From CAUUJV01 sp963545565 (lineage in GTDB: Bacteria > Actinomycetota > Actinomycetes > Actinomycetales > Bifidobacteriaceae): a DNA stretch of 64,000 nucleotides. The position numbers and the translations under genes were made by a program. Location: positions 1-64,000 of the forward strand of contig CAUUJV010000008.1 in NCBI GenBank assembly GCA_963545565.1, read 5' to 3'. The notes under the pieces were generated by a model. The model did not search any database and was not told where the DNA came from. It worked only from the letters and a program-made list of their open reading frames with translations. Below, one piece after another: positions 18,276 to 26,058 of this stretch; the first letter of the stretch is position 1; every line of letters begins with the position of its first letter.

Positions 18276-19010
18276 ATGGCAAAGAATAGTGAAGCAACAA
18301 TTGTAGTAGTTGACGACGAACCATCAATTCGCGAGCTTGTGTTCGCATCTCTCCATTTCTCTGGTTTTGACGTAAAGACAGCATCGAATGGCACTGAGGC
18401 AATCGATGTTATTACATCCTGCAATCCAGATTTGATAGTGCTTGACGTTATGTTGCCAGATATTGATGGTTTCACAGTGACCAGCCGAATTCGCCAGCAA
18501 GGCATCGATGCTCCGGTGCTGTTCCTCACTGCTCGTGATGATACGCAAGACAAAGTTATGGGTCTCACGGTTGGCGGCGATGACTATGTGACGAAGCCTT
18601 TCAGCCTAGAAGAAGTAGTTGCTCGCATTCGCGCAATTCTGCGACGTACTCAGGGGCAGGTAGAAGACGATCCTATTATTCGCGTTGGCGATCTTGAAAT
18701 TGACGAAGACTCTCATGACGTCACTCGTGCCGGCGAGTTGATTGATCTTAGCCCTACAGAATACAAGCTTTTACGCTATCTTATGGATAATGAAGGCCGC
18801 GTGCTCAGCAAAGCACAGATTCTTGACCATGTTTGGCAATATGACTGGGGTGGAGACGCCGCAATTGTAGAATCCTATATTTCATATTTGCGCAAAAAGA
18901 TTGATGGCATCACGTATGTTGATGAAAAGGGCGAAGAGCAAAAGGTCGACCCACTTATCCAAACTAAGCGAGGAATAGGGTATATGATTCGCGCTCCACG
19001 TGAAGACTAA
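18276..19010 (+). CDS. OmpR-family response regulator
   Basis: 244 residues. The receiver domain has acidic residues VVVDDE and the phosphorylation site LIVLDVMLPDIDG, with the conserved Lys in VTKPF. The C-terminal winged helix (LSPTEYKLLRYLMDNEGRVLSKAQILDHVW) binds DNA. ATG 18276 begins MAKNSEATIVVVDDE; an earlier in-frame start would add 16 unrelated residues. It forms a two-gene operon with the sensor kinase 15 bases downstream. The sequence resembles actinobacterial TcrA/MprA-type regulators; its signal is unknown. Confidence 0.92.
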   Translation: MAKNSEATIVVVDDEPSIRELVFASLHFSGFDVKTASNGTEAIDVITSCNPDLIVLDVMLPDIDGFTVTSRIRQQGIDAPVLFLTARDDTQDKVMGLTVGGDDYVTKPFSLEEVVARIRAILRRTQGQVEDDPIIRVGDLEIDEDSHDVTRAGELIDLSPTEYKLLRYLMDNEGRVLSKAQILDHVWQYDWGGDAAIVESYISYLRKKIDGITYVDEKGEEQKVDPLIQTKRGIGYMIRAPRED

Positions 19011-19025
19011 GGCTTAAATAAGATA

Positions 19026-21128
19026 ATGTCCGAGGGAAAAACATCTGTGAAGAACCCTGCTGCTGCCGATAAAAAGCACAGCGGGGGCTTCTTCATATCT
19101 GGGTGGAAAAGGCTGCAGGATTTCTCGCGAGGAATCCCATTGGTTACGCGTCTGGTTGCCATTGTTTTTGTTGTTTTGCTTGTTTTTTCCTGTATTCTTG
19201 CTTTATCGGCACGCCAACTTGTGGAGTCCTCTTTGCTCGATACAACAGACACGCAACTTATGCGTCAGTCTGATTTGATTTTGCGCAATGTTAATTATCT
19301 GCAGAGCCAAACACTTTCCAGCAATTCTAGTGGATCAAGTTCATCAGGATTATCTGCGCTGCCAGATGGTGATTCTAATTCAGACGCTAACCCAGGCATT
19401 AGTGGCACATCTACAATGGGACCAACTGATTATTTTCTGCAAATCCGCGATAGTAAGTACAAGATTCTGTCGACTCCTCTAATACCAATTACGCGAGAAG
19501 GAGTTATTTCTGTTCCTACCCTTCCTGCGAGTGGTTCTGCTGGCTCAATTGAGCTCAACACTCCCACAACAGTTGCTGCAACTGTGGAAGTTACGGGGAG
19601 CAGCGTTAGTAATTCTGATCTTGAAATGGCTCAGGCAAATTGGCGCGTGTTAGCGTTGAAATACCAAGGCCGTGGAACTGGGAACACATATATTGTGTAC
19701 ATTGGATTGTCCTTGTACGACATGTATCAGACTACTAATGATGTCCTGAAATACTTCTCTATTATCAGTGGTGCAACTCTTGTGGCCGCTGGTGTGCTTG
19801 CATTAATAGCAATTCGCAGGGCTTTGAGACCCTTGAAGCGTATTGAAAAAACTGCTGCTCAGATTGCTGGGGGAGATTTAACAAAGCGTATTCCGGATTA
19901 TCCTCAAACTACCGAAATAGGTTCTCTCTCGGCTTCTTTGAATACGATGCTCGGCCGAATTGAGAAAAGCTTCAAAAAACAAGAAGATACTACAAATCAG
20001 ATGAAACGCTTTGTGTCTGATGCAAGCCATGAGCTTCGCACTCCTTTGGCAGCAATTAGTGGTTATGCTGAGCTTTACAGAATGCAGCGTGACTATCCTG
20101 GTGTTCTAGAACGCGCCGATGACGCCATTGACCATATCGATAGGTCGAGTGCTCGTATGAAGACGCTAGTAGAAGATCTTTTGTCGCTGGCTCGTTTAGA
20201 CGAGGGGCGCGGAATTGACCTCAACCAGTCTGTCCATGTTGAACGCCTTGTATACGAATCAAGTGATGATTTGCATGCGTTAGATCCGTCTCGCCCAATT
20301 CAGCTTGGTAGAGCAGTAGTTGACACGAGTTCAACGGCCTCTGTGATTGCGCAGTTAGTGAAGACAACTGAGCCGAGTAAATCCAGTGAGGTTAAAAATA
20401 TCAATAGTACAGATCAATCTTCTCAAAATTCTCAAAATAGAGATTCTCAAAATACAGCATCTGATAATTCAGCAATGGAGAATGAAGGATTTGTTGATCC
20501 AATTTCGATTATCCCTGGTGAACTTGAGAAGATTACCATTGGCGGAGACCCAATTCGTATACGTCAGGTAATTACGAATGTTATTGGCAATATTCATCGC
20601 TACACTCCCGCTAATTCTCTTGTCGAAATTGGTATCGGAACAGTTCAAGCTGCTGCAGCAATTGATGATTTAAACACACTTGATTCCAGCGAGGAAGGCT
20701 TGAACGAGTTCATTTCCTATGTCACAGCTGCACGAGCTTCGAATGCTGGGCGTGAATTCGTTATTATTCGTATTAGTGATCATGGTCCGGGTGTTCCTGC
20801 TGGAGAACGTCAGAAAATCTTTGAACGTTTCTATACTGCTGATCCTTCGCGGGCGCGCGAAAAAGGTGGTACTGGTTTAGGAATGTCTATTGCACAGTCC
20901 GTGGTAAAGGCTCATCACGGATTTATTGTGGCAACTGAAACTGTTGGTGGAGGACTCACATACACTGTTATTCTTCCCGCCTCCCAGACTCAATTTTTCC
21001 GAGATAACCAAGACCCAACTGCTTATATTCCGGGAACTTCCGTAGTTGATGCACAGAAAGAGAGCAGGAAAAAGCGTAATCGGCGTAGCTCAGATAATGA
21101 TGCCACGCGCGAAATTCCTGTGCGGTAG
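19026..21128 (+). CDS. Sensor histidine kinase with low-complexity insert
   Basis: 700 residues. Membrane helix near 40-62 (LVTRLVAIVFVVLLVFSCILAL), extracytoplasmic Ser/Gly-rich domain, second helix near 240-262, HAMP segment (RRALRPLKRIEKTAAQIAGGDL), HisKA with FVSDASHELRTPLAAISGY, and an ATPase domain with GHG-type HGPGVP and GTGLGMSI boxes. Between HisKA and the ATPase lies an unusual insertion of roughly 60 residues rich in Ser, Asn and Gln. Partner of the regulator just upstream. Confidence 0.92.
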   Translation: MSEGKTSVKNPAAADKKHSGGFFISGWKRLQDFSRGIPLVTRLVAIVFVVLLVFSCILALSARQLVESSLLDTTDTQLMRQSDLILRNVNYLQSQTLSSNSSGSSSSGLSALPDGDSNSDANPGISGTSTMGPTDYFLQIRDSKYKILSTPLIPITREGVISVPTLPASGSAGSIELNTPTTVAATVEVTGSSVSNSDLEMAQANWRVLALKYQGRGTGNTYIVYIGLSLYDMYQTTNDVLKYFSIISGATLVAAGVLALIAIRRALRPLKRIEKTAAQIAGGDLTKRIPDYPQTTEIGSLSASLNTMLGRIEKSFKKQEDTTNQMKRFVSDASHELRTPLAAISGYAELYRMQRDYPGVLERADDAIDHIDRSSARMKTLVEDLLSLARLDEGRGIDLNQSVHVERLVYESSDDLHALDPSRPIQLGRAVVDTSSTASVIAQLVKTTEPSKSSEVKNINSTDQSSQNSQNRDSQNTASDNSAMENEGFVDPISIIPGELEKITIGGDPIRIRQVITNVIGNIHRYTPANSLVEIGIGTVQAAAAIDDLNTLDSSEEGLNEFISYVTAARASNAGREFVIIRISDHGPGVPAGERQKIFERFYTADPSRAREKGGTGLGMSIAQSVVKAHHGFIVATETVGGGLTYTVILPASQTQFFRDNQDPTAYIPGTSVVDAQKESRKKRNRRSSDNDATREIPVR

Positions 21129-21189
21129 AATTTGGACATAAGTATTAATAGTTAGCGACTTGGTTTTATAAGAGTTTAAGAGGTGTTTT

Positions 21190-21579
21190 ATGCCCAGCGG
21201 AAGGGTACGTTGGTTTGAGCCAAAAAAAGGCTATGGTTTTATTGCTGGCGACGATGGTAAGGACGTTTTTGTGCCGGCTACGGCTCTACCTGCCGGTGCA
21301 ACAACATTGCGCAAGAATGCAAAGGTTGAGTACTCAGTAGTTGATTCACGCCGTGGACCACAAGCAATGAATATTGTGGTTGTTGGGCCAGCTCCTTCAG
21401 TAATTAAGGCAACGCGTCCTAAGCCAGATGATATGGCAGCAATTGTTGAGGATCTCATTAAGCTTCTCGATCATGCGGGCAATGGTTTGCGTCATCATAG
21501 GTATCCAAGTACCAAGGAATCCCAGAAGCTTGCTACAGTACTTCGTGCGGTAGCTGATAACTTTGACGTTCAAGAATAG
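21190..21579 (+). CDS. Cold-shock domain protein
   Basis: 129 residues. The N-terminal cold-shock domain has RNP1 KGYGFIAG and RNP2 DVFVPA, giving single-stranded nucleic-acid binding. The protein is about twice the length of CspA; the extra C-terminal half is a helical region (PDDMAAIVEDLIKLLDHAG), typical of the long actinobacterial CspB-like form. AAGAGGTG precedes the ATG. Confidence 0.9.
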   Translation: MPSGRVRWFEPKKGYGFIAGDDGKDVFVPATALPAGATTLRKNAKVEYSVVDSRRGPQAMNIVVVGPAPSVIKATRPKPDDMAAIVEDLIKLLDHAGNGLRHHRYPSTKESQKLATVLRAVADNFDVQE

Positions 21580-21586
21580 ACGCACT

Positions 21587-22552
21587 ATGTCAAACACGAA
21601 TGGCCACAGTAATGAGAGTGAGCCTCTTAAGCTTGCCGAAGAGGTGTTACATGAGGTTGCTGATAGTGCTGAGCACATCGGTGACTTCGTCAAGAGTATC
21701 GAATTAGGCGATAATGTCTACGATTATCGCTTTGTTTCTTTACTACCTGGATATGAGGGTTGGCAGTGGTCAGTGACTCTATACCACGATATTGAGCTTG
21801 ATTCGTGGACTGTGAATGAGTCTTCGCTTACTCCGACTGATGAGTCTCTGCTCGCCCCAGACTGGATTCCTTGGAAAGATCGTATTCTAGCCTCTGACTT
21901 ATCTCCAACGGATAGTATTGGGACAGATCCTGATGATGAGCGCATAGAGCAGGGCGTTTCCGCGCAAGATTTATCCTCTGATGAATCTGATAAATCTGGT
22001 GGGTTCAATGAATCTGATGATGAATCTGATGGAGTTTCTTCTACTGCTACTTCTTCTGTAGCGACTTCAAAAACTTCTCGTGAAGATCTCGAAGAAGCTA
22101 TTGATCGTTTTGAGCTTGGCCGCACCCATGTGCTTTCTGCTAAGGGGCGCGCAGAAACAGCTGAGCGTTGGTATAACGGCCCACACGGGCCAAAATCGTT
22201 ATCTACGCGTACTGCTGGCGGCAGAACATGCGAGGAATGCGGCTTCTTTATTCCGCTCCAAGGTGAGCTAGGAAAAATGTTTGGCGTATGTGCAAATAAG
22301 TGGAGTCAAGATGACGGCAAGGTTGTCTCGCGCGACCACGGTTGTGGAGAACATTCTGAGATTCTTCCCGCTGATCCAACTCCAATGTGGATTCAGCCTG
22401 AGCCTACAATCAATGATGGCTATGACTTCGAGATTAAGGTTGTGAAGCAATCTCGCCCAGAGGAAATGGGAGAGGTTGAGCTTCTAGAAGATGCTGAAAA
22501 CTCCGAAATTGAGCGCGACAGTGGGACGATAGAAGAATCTGAGGAGAACTGA
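21587..22552 (+). CDS. DUF3027 family protein
   Basis: 321 residues. The diagnostic C-terminal block GGRTCEECGFFIPLQGELGKMFGVCANKWS...DHGCGEHSE carries Cys pairs and a His that could bind zinc. An acidic Ser/Asp/Glu-rich linker occupies about residues 115-165. The N-terminal part contains the WQWSVTLYHDIE strand region. DUF3027 genes in actinobacteria usually follow a cold-shock-domain gene, as here (eight-base gap). ATG 21587 was chosen; an upstream in-frame start would overlap the previous gene by 17 bases. Function unknown. Confidence 0.85.
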   Translation: MSNTNGHSNESEPLKLAEEVLHEVADSAEHIGDFVKSIELGDNVYDYRFVSLLPGYEGWQWSVTLYHDIELDSWTVNESSLTPTDESLLAPDWIPWKDRILASDLSPTDSIGTDPDDERIEQGVSAQDLSSDESDKSGGFNESDDESDGVSSTATSSVATSKTSREDLEEAIDRFELGRTHVLSAKGRAETAERWYNGPHGPKSLSTRTAGGRTCEECGFFIPLQGELGKMFGVCANKWSQDDGKVVSRDHGCGEHSEILPADPTPMWIQPEPTINDGYDFEIKVVKQSRPEEMGEVELLEDAENSEIERDSGTIEESEEN

Positions 22553-22580
22553 GTGATTCCAATTATCGCTCAGTTATTAA

Positions 22581-22615
22581 AACGTCCCGTTATACATGTG
22601 GTGTGGCGGGATGTT
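22581..22615 (+). terminator. Possible terminator after the DUF3027 gene
   Basis: AACGTCCCG pairs with CGGGATGTT (one G-T pair) around a 17-base loop. No T run follows, so it is a weak candidate. Confidence 0.4.
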
Positions 22616-22718
22616 TCATATTATGGATTGATTTTTGGTACGAATAACTAAGCTGATGCTATCGTAAAGATTATCTGAAGTTTTCTTGTATGAAATCTTA
22701 TATGGAAGGGGATGAAAC

Positions 22719-22790
22719 ATGCAGAATCTGTCCTATTCACAGTGGCGTGGCTGGCGTACTTGGCGTGCTTGGCGCATCTGGCAAGGATAG
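22719..22790 (+). CDS. Trp-rich leader peptide (attenuator)
   Basis: A 23-codon reading frame starting MQNLSYSQ and continuing with five Trp codons, each exactly three codons apart (residues 9, 12, 15, 18 and 21: WRG, WRT, WRA, WRI, WQG), then TAG. GGAAGGGG lies 6-13 bases before the ATG. Such a frame just ahead of alternative stems and an intrinsic terminator is the classical design of ribosome-mediated tryptophan attenuation. Ribosome stalling at the Trp codons when charged tRNA-Trp is low would prevent the terminator. The downstream genes are not trp biosynthesis genes. The peptide itself is probably only regulatory. Confidence 0.85.
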   Translation: MQNLSYSQWRGWRTWRAWRIWQG

Positions 22791-22804
22791 ATTGCATGTA
22801 TGTT

Positions 22805-22847
22805 TTCACATAGATGCAACGTGGTAGGCGCAAGGTATCTATGTGAG
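22805..22847 (+). promoter_or_regulatory. Leader stem 15 bases after the Trp leader stop
   Basis: CACATAGAT and ATCTATGTG form a perfect nine-base stem around a 21-base loop (22807-22845), extendable by a T-A and a T-G pair. It lies between the Trp leader frame and the terminator, where a pause or antiterminator hairpin is expected. Confidence 0.6.
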
Positions 22848-22908
22848 TTCCAAAATCAGCTTTGATTCTCAACAAAAACAATAATTGGGGAAAATAAGTT
22901 CGTGAATG

Positions 22909-22942
22909 TCTCATCTAGATACGTACTAGATGGGATTTTTTT
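22909..22942 (+). terminator. Attenuator terminator of the Trp-leader operon
   Basis: TCTCATCTAG pairs with CTAGATGGGA (one G-T pair) around a seven-base loop and is followed by seven T. It lies 119 bases after the leader stop and 129 bases before the first structural gene, so it must be bypassed for operon expression. Confidence 0.88.
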
Positions 22943-22987
22943 ATGATAGAAATATACATTTTCCACCCACCAAGATCGCTTGCCAAA

Positions 22988-23030
22988 ATCAAACATAAAT
23001 ATCAAACATAAATATCAAACATAAATATCA
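22988..23030 (+). repeat. 13-bp tandem repeat, 3.3 copies
   Basis: Three exact copies of ATCAAACATAAAT followed by ATCA, lying between the attenuator terminator and the gene at 23072. AT-rich; copy number may vary by slippage. Confidence 0.95.
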
Positions 23031-23071
23031 GAAAAAATTAAAAAATTAGTGAGAATTTAGGGGAGTGGAAA

Positions 23072-23458
23072 ATGGCGGACGATCAATTTGATCTCTACAC
23101 TCTCAAGGTGGAAGTAGTAGACACCGGAAAACCATTTGTGTGTGGGCATCATGTGGGAGATTACTTCATTGCCGAGGGAGAAAATCTCATCTTCGAGCAG
23201 GGGACATCTTTTTCTATGTATGCACTTTCTGCGCTTCTTCCGCTTCTTCCTGCAAAACAGCGCCCTTTGCAAGATGCAGACTGGATGCTTACTGACTCGC
23301 TTATTGCGTGTCCAGACCCGAATTGCGGAGCAGCTTTCAGGATTACCAGAGTAGAGAAAAAACGCTATTCACACCGAGAAACAACTGTTGTTCCTGTGCA
23401 AAAATGTTCAATTCTAGAGCACCCAGTCCCAGAATCTTCAACAGAATTAGGAGAATGA
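23072..23458 (+). CDS. TIGR04076-like small protein
   Basis: 128 residues, no membrane segment. The beginning DLYTLKVEVVDTGKPFVCGHHVGDYF, the Cys/His content and the CPDPNCGAAFRITRV segment match the short TIGR04076 family, which often neighbours aldo/keto reductases and has no proven function. A CPDPNC pair and a His could bind metal. First structural gene after the Trp attenuator; GGGGAG precedes the ATG. The reductase begins immediately after its stop. Confidence 0.7.
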   Translation: MADDQFDLYTLKVEVVDTGKPFVCGHHVGDYFIAEGENLIFEQGTSFSMYALSALLPLLPAKQRPLQDADWMLTDSLIACPDPNCGAAFRITRVEKKRYSHRETTVVPVQKCSILEHPVPESSTELGE

Positions 23459-23459
23459 T

Positions 23460-24542
23460 ATGAATCGTATTGAGCTCACACCAGGATATGAAATTTCCCG
23501 CGTTCTCAATGGTTTATGGCAGCTTTCTCCAGGCCACACCATAAGTGGAACTTTAGATATCGATGATATTAAGTATGCGTTTTCGCAGCTTGTTGATCAA
23601 GGTTTTACGACTTTCGATTTAGCCGATATTTACGGTGCTGCAGAAGATGTTCTCGGCTCATTCCTTGCAGATTTGAAGAATGGCAGTGGATTAAAGCCAG
23701 AGGATATTCAGATTCATGAAAAGTATGTTCCAGATTACGACATTCTGACAACAGTAAAATTCTCTGATACTGAGCGCATTGTTGATCGCAGCTTGAAGAA
23801 GCTGGGACGAGACTATATCGACTTAATGCAGTATCACTGGTGGGATTATGACGTAGACCGCTATGTGGACGTTGCTCAGAATCTTGTTAAATTGCAAGAA
23901 AAAGGCAAAATACGTTATATCGGCGTCACGAACTTTGATACTGAACATCTCAAGAAACTTGTAGACGGCGGAATCCCAGTGATTTCTTGCCAAAGCCAAT
24001 ACTCAGTATTTGATCGCAGGGTTGAAAAAACTATGATTGAATACGGAAAAACTGCGCAAATTCAGCAGATATGCTTTGGAACTCTTGCAGGTGGCTTGGT
24101 TAGTGAGCGTTATCTTGGTGTCAATAAGGATGAATTGGAGCTGGAAACACGATCGCAGGTGAAGTATATGCAAGTAATTGAAGCTTCTCTTGGCTTCAAT
24201 GGATATCAAAAGCTTCTTGCTCTGCTTAACGAGATTGCTCAGACACATCAGGTGCAGATTGCTCAAGTAGCAACTCGCTATATTCTTGAAAAAGATGGGG
24301 TAGCGGCTACGATTATTGGAATCCGTAACTCGCGGCATGTGGCGGATAACGCTAAAATTTTCAGTTTCGACTTTGAGCCAAATGAAATTGGTCAGATTGA
24401 TTCATTCCTCGCGCAGTATCCAACAGTGGAGGGTGAGCCTTATCAACTTGAAAGAGACCCTAACTCTATTTTCCGTTCCATTATCCGCGTGAATGAAGCC
24501 GAAGGTGGCACTCCTGAAAGCGTTACATCTGAAAGAGGATAG
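23460..24542 (+). CDS. Aldo/keto reductase
   Basis: 360 residues, TIM-barrel NADPH-dependent oxidoreductase. Motifs: FDLADIYG with the catalytic Asp/Tyr pair, GRDYIDLMQYHWWDYD, GKIRYIGVTNFD and the cofactor-binding end IIGIRNSRHVADN. The substrate is unknown. Preceded by AGGAG (about ten bases) and coupled to the TIGR04076-like gene (one-base gap). Because the operon is preceded by a Trp-codon attenuator, a link to tryptophan or indole-derived aldehydes is possible, but this is inference. Confidence 0.88.
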   Translation: MNRIELTPGYEISRVLNGLWQLSPGHTISGTLDIDDIKYAFSQLVDQGFTTFDLADIYGAAEDVLGSFLADLKNGSGLKPEDIQIHEKYVPDYDILTTVKFSDTERIVDRSLKKLGRDYIDLMQYHWWDYDVDRYVDVAQNLVKLQEKGKIRYIGVTNFDTEHLKKLVDGGIPVISCQSQYSVFDRRVEKTMIEYGKTAQIQQICFGTLAGGLVSERYLGVNKDELELETRSQVKYMQVIEASLGFNGYQKLLALLNEIAQTHQVQIAQVATRYILEKDGVAATIIGIRNSRHVADNAKIFSFDFEPNEIGQIDSFLAQYPTVEGEPYQLERDPNSIFRSIIRVNEAEGGTPESVTSERG

Positions 24543-24546
24543 TCGC

Positions 24547-26028
24547 ATGACTCTTACAAACAAACATGATATTGATTTTTATGGTGGCAAACTCGTGGCT
24601 TTCTTGCCACTAGTGATATTCCTTGGATTCTGCATTGAGTTCTTTGTAGTATTGAAGGCATTTGATATGGGTGCGCTCGCTATGGCTGCGCTGATTGCGT
24701 TGCTTGTTACGGCTTTCCTTGTGAAGGGAGACAAACGCGCAAACTATTGGAATGCTGTATATGATGGTGTACGCGAAGCAGCGCCAATTCTTGTTTTGCT
24801 GCTTGTTATTGGTATGTTTTCACAGCTGATTAAGCTTTCTAATCTCTCTGGCGGATTTGTGTGGGTTGCTCAGAATCTCCATGTGAGTGGGAATCTGTTC
24901 ACTGCTTTAACGTTCCTCTTTGTGTGCGTAATTGCAACGGCAACTGGTTCTTCATTGGGGACTATGGCCACGTGCTTTCCAATTTTTTATCCTGCAGGTG
25001 TGCTCTTAGGGGCAGATCCAGCTTTCTTAGCGGCAGCAATTGTAGGTGGCGGAATTTTTGGAGATAATCTTGCACCTATTTCTGACACTACGATTATTTC
25101 CGCATCTACTCAGCACTATGTGACCCGTGAGGGCACGGCTGAAGTAGGTGGAGTAGTGCGCAGCAGATTCAAGTATTCTGCAGTTGCAGGAACGATTGCT
25201 TTCATCGTCTTCGCTATTTTTGGTGCAAGTTCTTCTGCTGTTTCACAATCTGCTTTGGCTAATGTGAATATGAATCCTAGAGATCTTTTTATGCTGATTC
25301 CTGTGGCAATTATGCTCATTGTTGTTGTGGTGAAAAAGGATATTTATCTTTCTATTACTCTCGGCATCATTACGGGAGTAATTGTCGGTTTGCTGACGGG
25401 CACTGTTCAGGTTTCTGATATTTTGAGTGTAAAAGACAGCACTCCAACAGGTTTTCTCGTTGAAGGCGTCAGTGGCATGATGAGCACTGTAATTCTTGTG
25501 CTTTCGGTCTATGGGATTATGGGCGTGCTGCATTCTGCTGGTGCGCTTGAAATGGTCTTGAATGCTTTGCAATCTACGCGGCTGGGTAAAACCGTTATGG
25601 GCACTGAAATCATTATGATGCTTGGCATTATTATTACTACACTGCTTTTCGGTGGAGTTACTTCAGCTGCGATGACAACCTTTGGGAAGATTCAGAATGA
25701 GCTCGGGCAGAGCAAAGGACTTCATCCTTATCGCCGTTCTAATCTGCTTGATGGATTCGCAAATAGCATTGCTTTATGCGTGCCATTTTTAAGTGTATTT
25801 GTGTTCTTAGGAGCTCAGTTAACAGCCGGATATAAGGGTGTTACAAGCGTTTCTGTTGCTGCGCTTGGTACGCATATGATTTACCCATTCTTGTTATTCT
25901 GCGTTCTTTTTGCATCTGTGCTTACGGGGTGGGGCCGCACTTATGAAGGTGAGAACGGTGAAGAAGTAAAAGAAGCGCCTGCGTTTGAGAGTCTCGAAAG
26001 ACTCTCAAACGCAGGCGTAAATGCCTAA
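24547..26028 (+). CDS. NhaC-family transporter, candidate tryptophan transporter
   Basis: 493 residues with about 11-12 hydrophobic helices, for example VAFLPLVIFLGFCIEFFVVLKAF and ILVLLLVIGMFSQLIKL. The NhaC/ion-transporter hallmarks are ATGSSLGTMATCFPIFYPAG and GGGIFGDNLAPISDTTIISAS. Family members are Na+/H+ antiporters, but some have been predicted as amino-acid carriers, for example NhaC-like genes under tyrosine T-boxes in Firmicutes. Control by a Trp leader makes tryptophan or an indole compound a plausible substrate here (inference). ATG 24547 follows AGAGGA; four bases separate it from the reductase. The last 18 codons lie in a long hairpin. Confidence 0.82.
   Translation: MTLTNKHDIDFYGGKLVAFLPLVIFLGFCIEFFVVLKAFDMGALAMAALIALLVTAFLVKGDKRANYWNAVYDGVREAAPILVLLLVIGMFSQLIKLSNLSGGFVWVAQNLHVSGNLFTALTFLFVCVIATATGSSLGTMATCFPIFYPAGVLLGADPAFLAAAIVGGGIFGDNLAPISDTTIISASTQHYVTREGTAEVGGVVRSRFKYSAVAGTIAFIVFAIFGASSSAVSQSALANVNMNPRDLFMLIPVAIMLIVVVVKKDIYLSITLGIITGVIVGLLTGTVQVSDILSVKDSTPTGFLVEGVSGMMSTVILVLSVYGIMGVLHSAGALEMVLNALQSTRLGKTVMGTEIIMMLGIIITTLLFGGVTSAAMTTFGKIQNELGQSKGLHPYRRSNLLDGFANSIALCVPFLSVFVFLGAQLTAGYKGVTSVSVAALGTHMIYPFLLFCVLFASVLTGWGRTYEGENGEEVKEAPAFESLERLSNAGVNA
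25976..26017 (+). terminator. Perfect 19-bp hairpin at the 3' end of the transporter gene
   Basis: CGCCTGCGTTTGAGAGTCT, the tetraloop CGAA, then the exact complement. It lies inside the coding sequence, ending nine bases before the stop codon, with only an AT-rich stretch and no long T run after it. Its position between convergent genes suggests a bidirectional terminator or a transcript-stabilising hairpin. Confidence 0.6.
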
Positions 26029-26058
26029 ATTTATTGGCGGATTATTGGTGGAGCAATC

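Noticed and set aside
22541..23071. T-box riboswitch in the leader before the TIGR04076-like operon.
   Set aside because: No T-box sequence (AGGGTGGNACCGCG-like) is present; the Trp-rich reading frame explains the terminator better.
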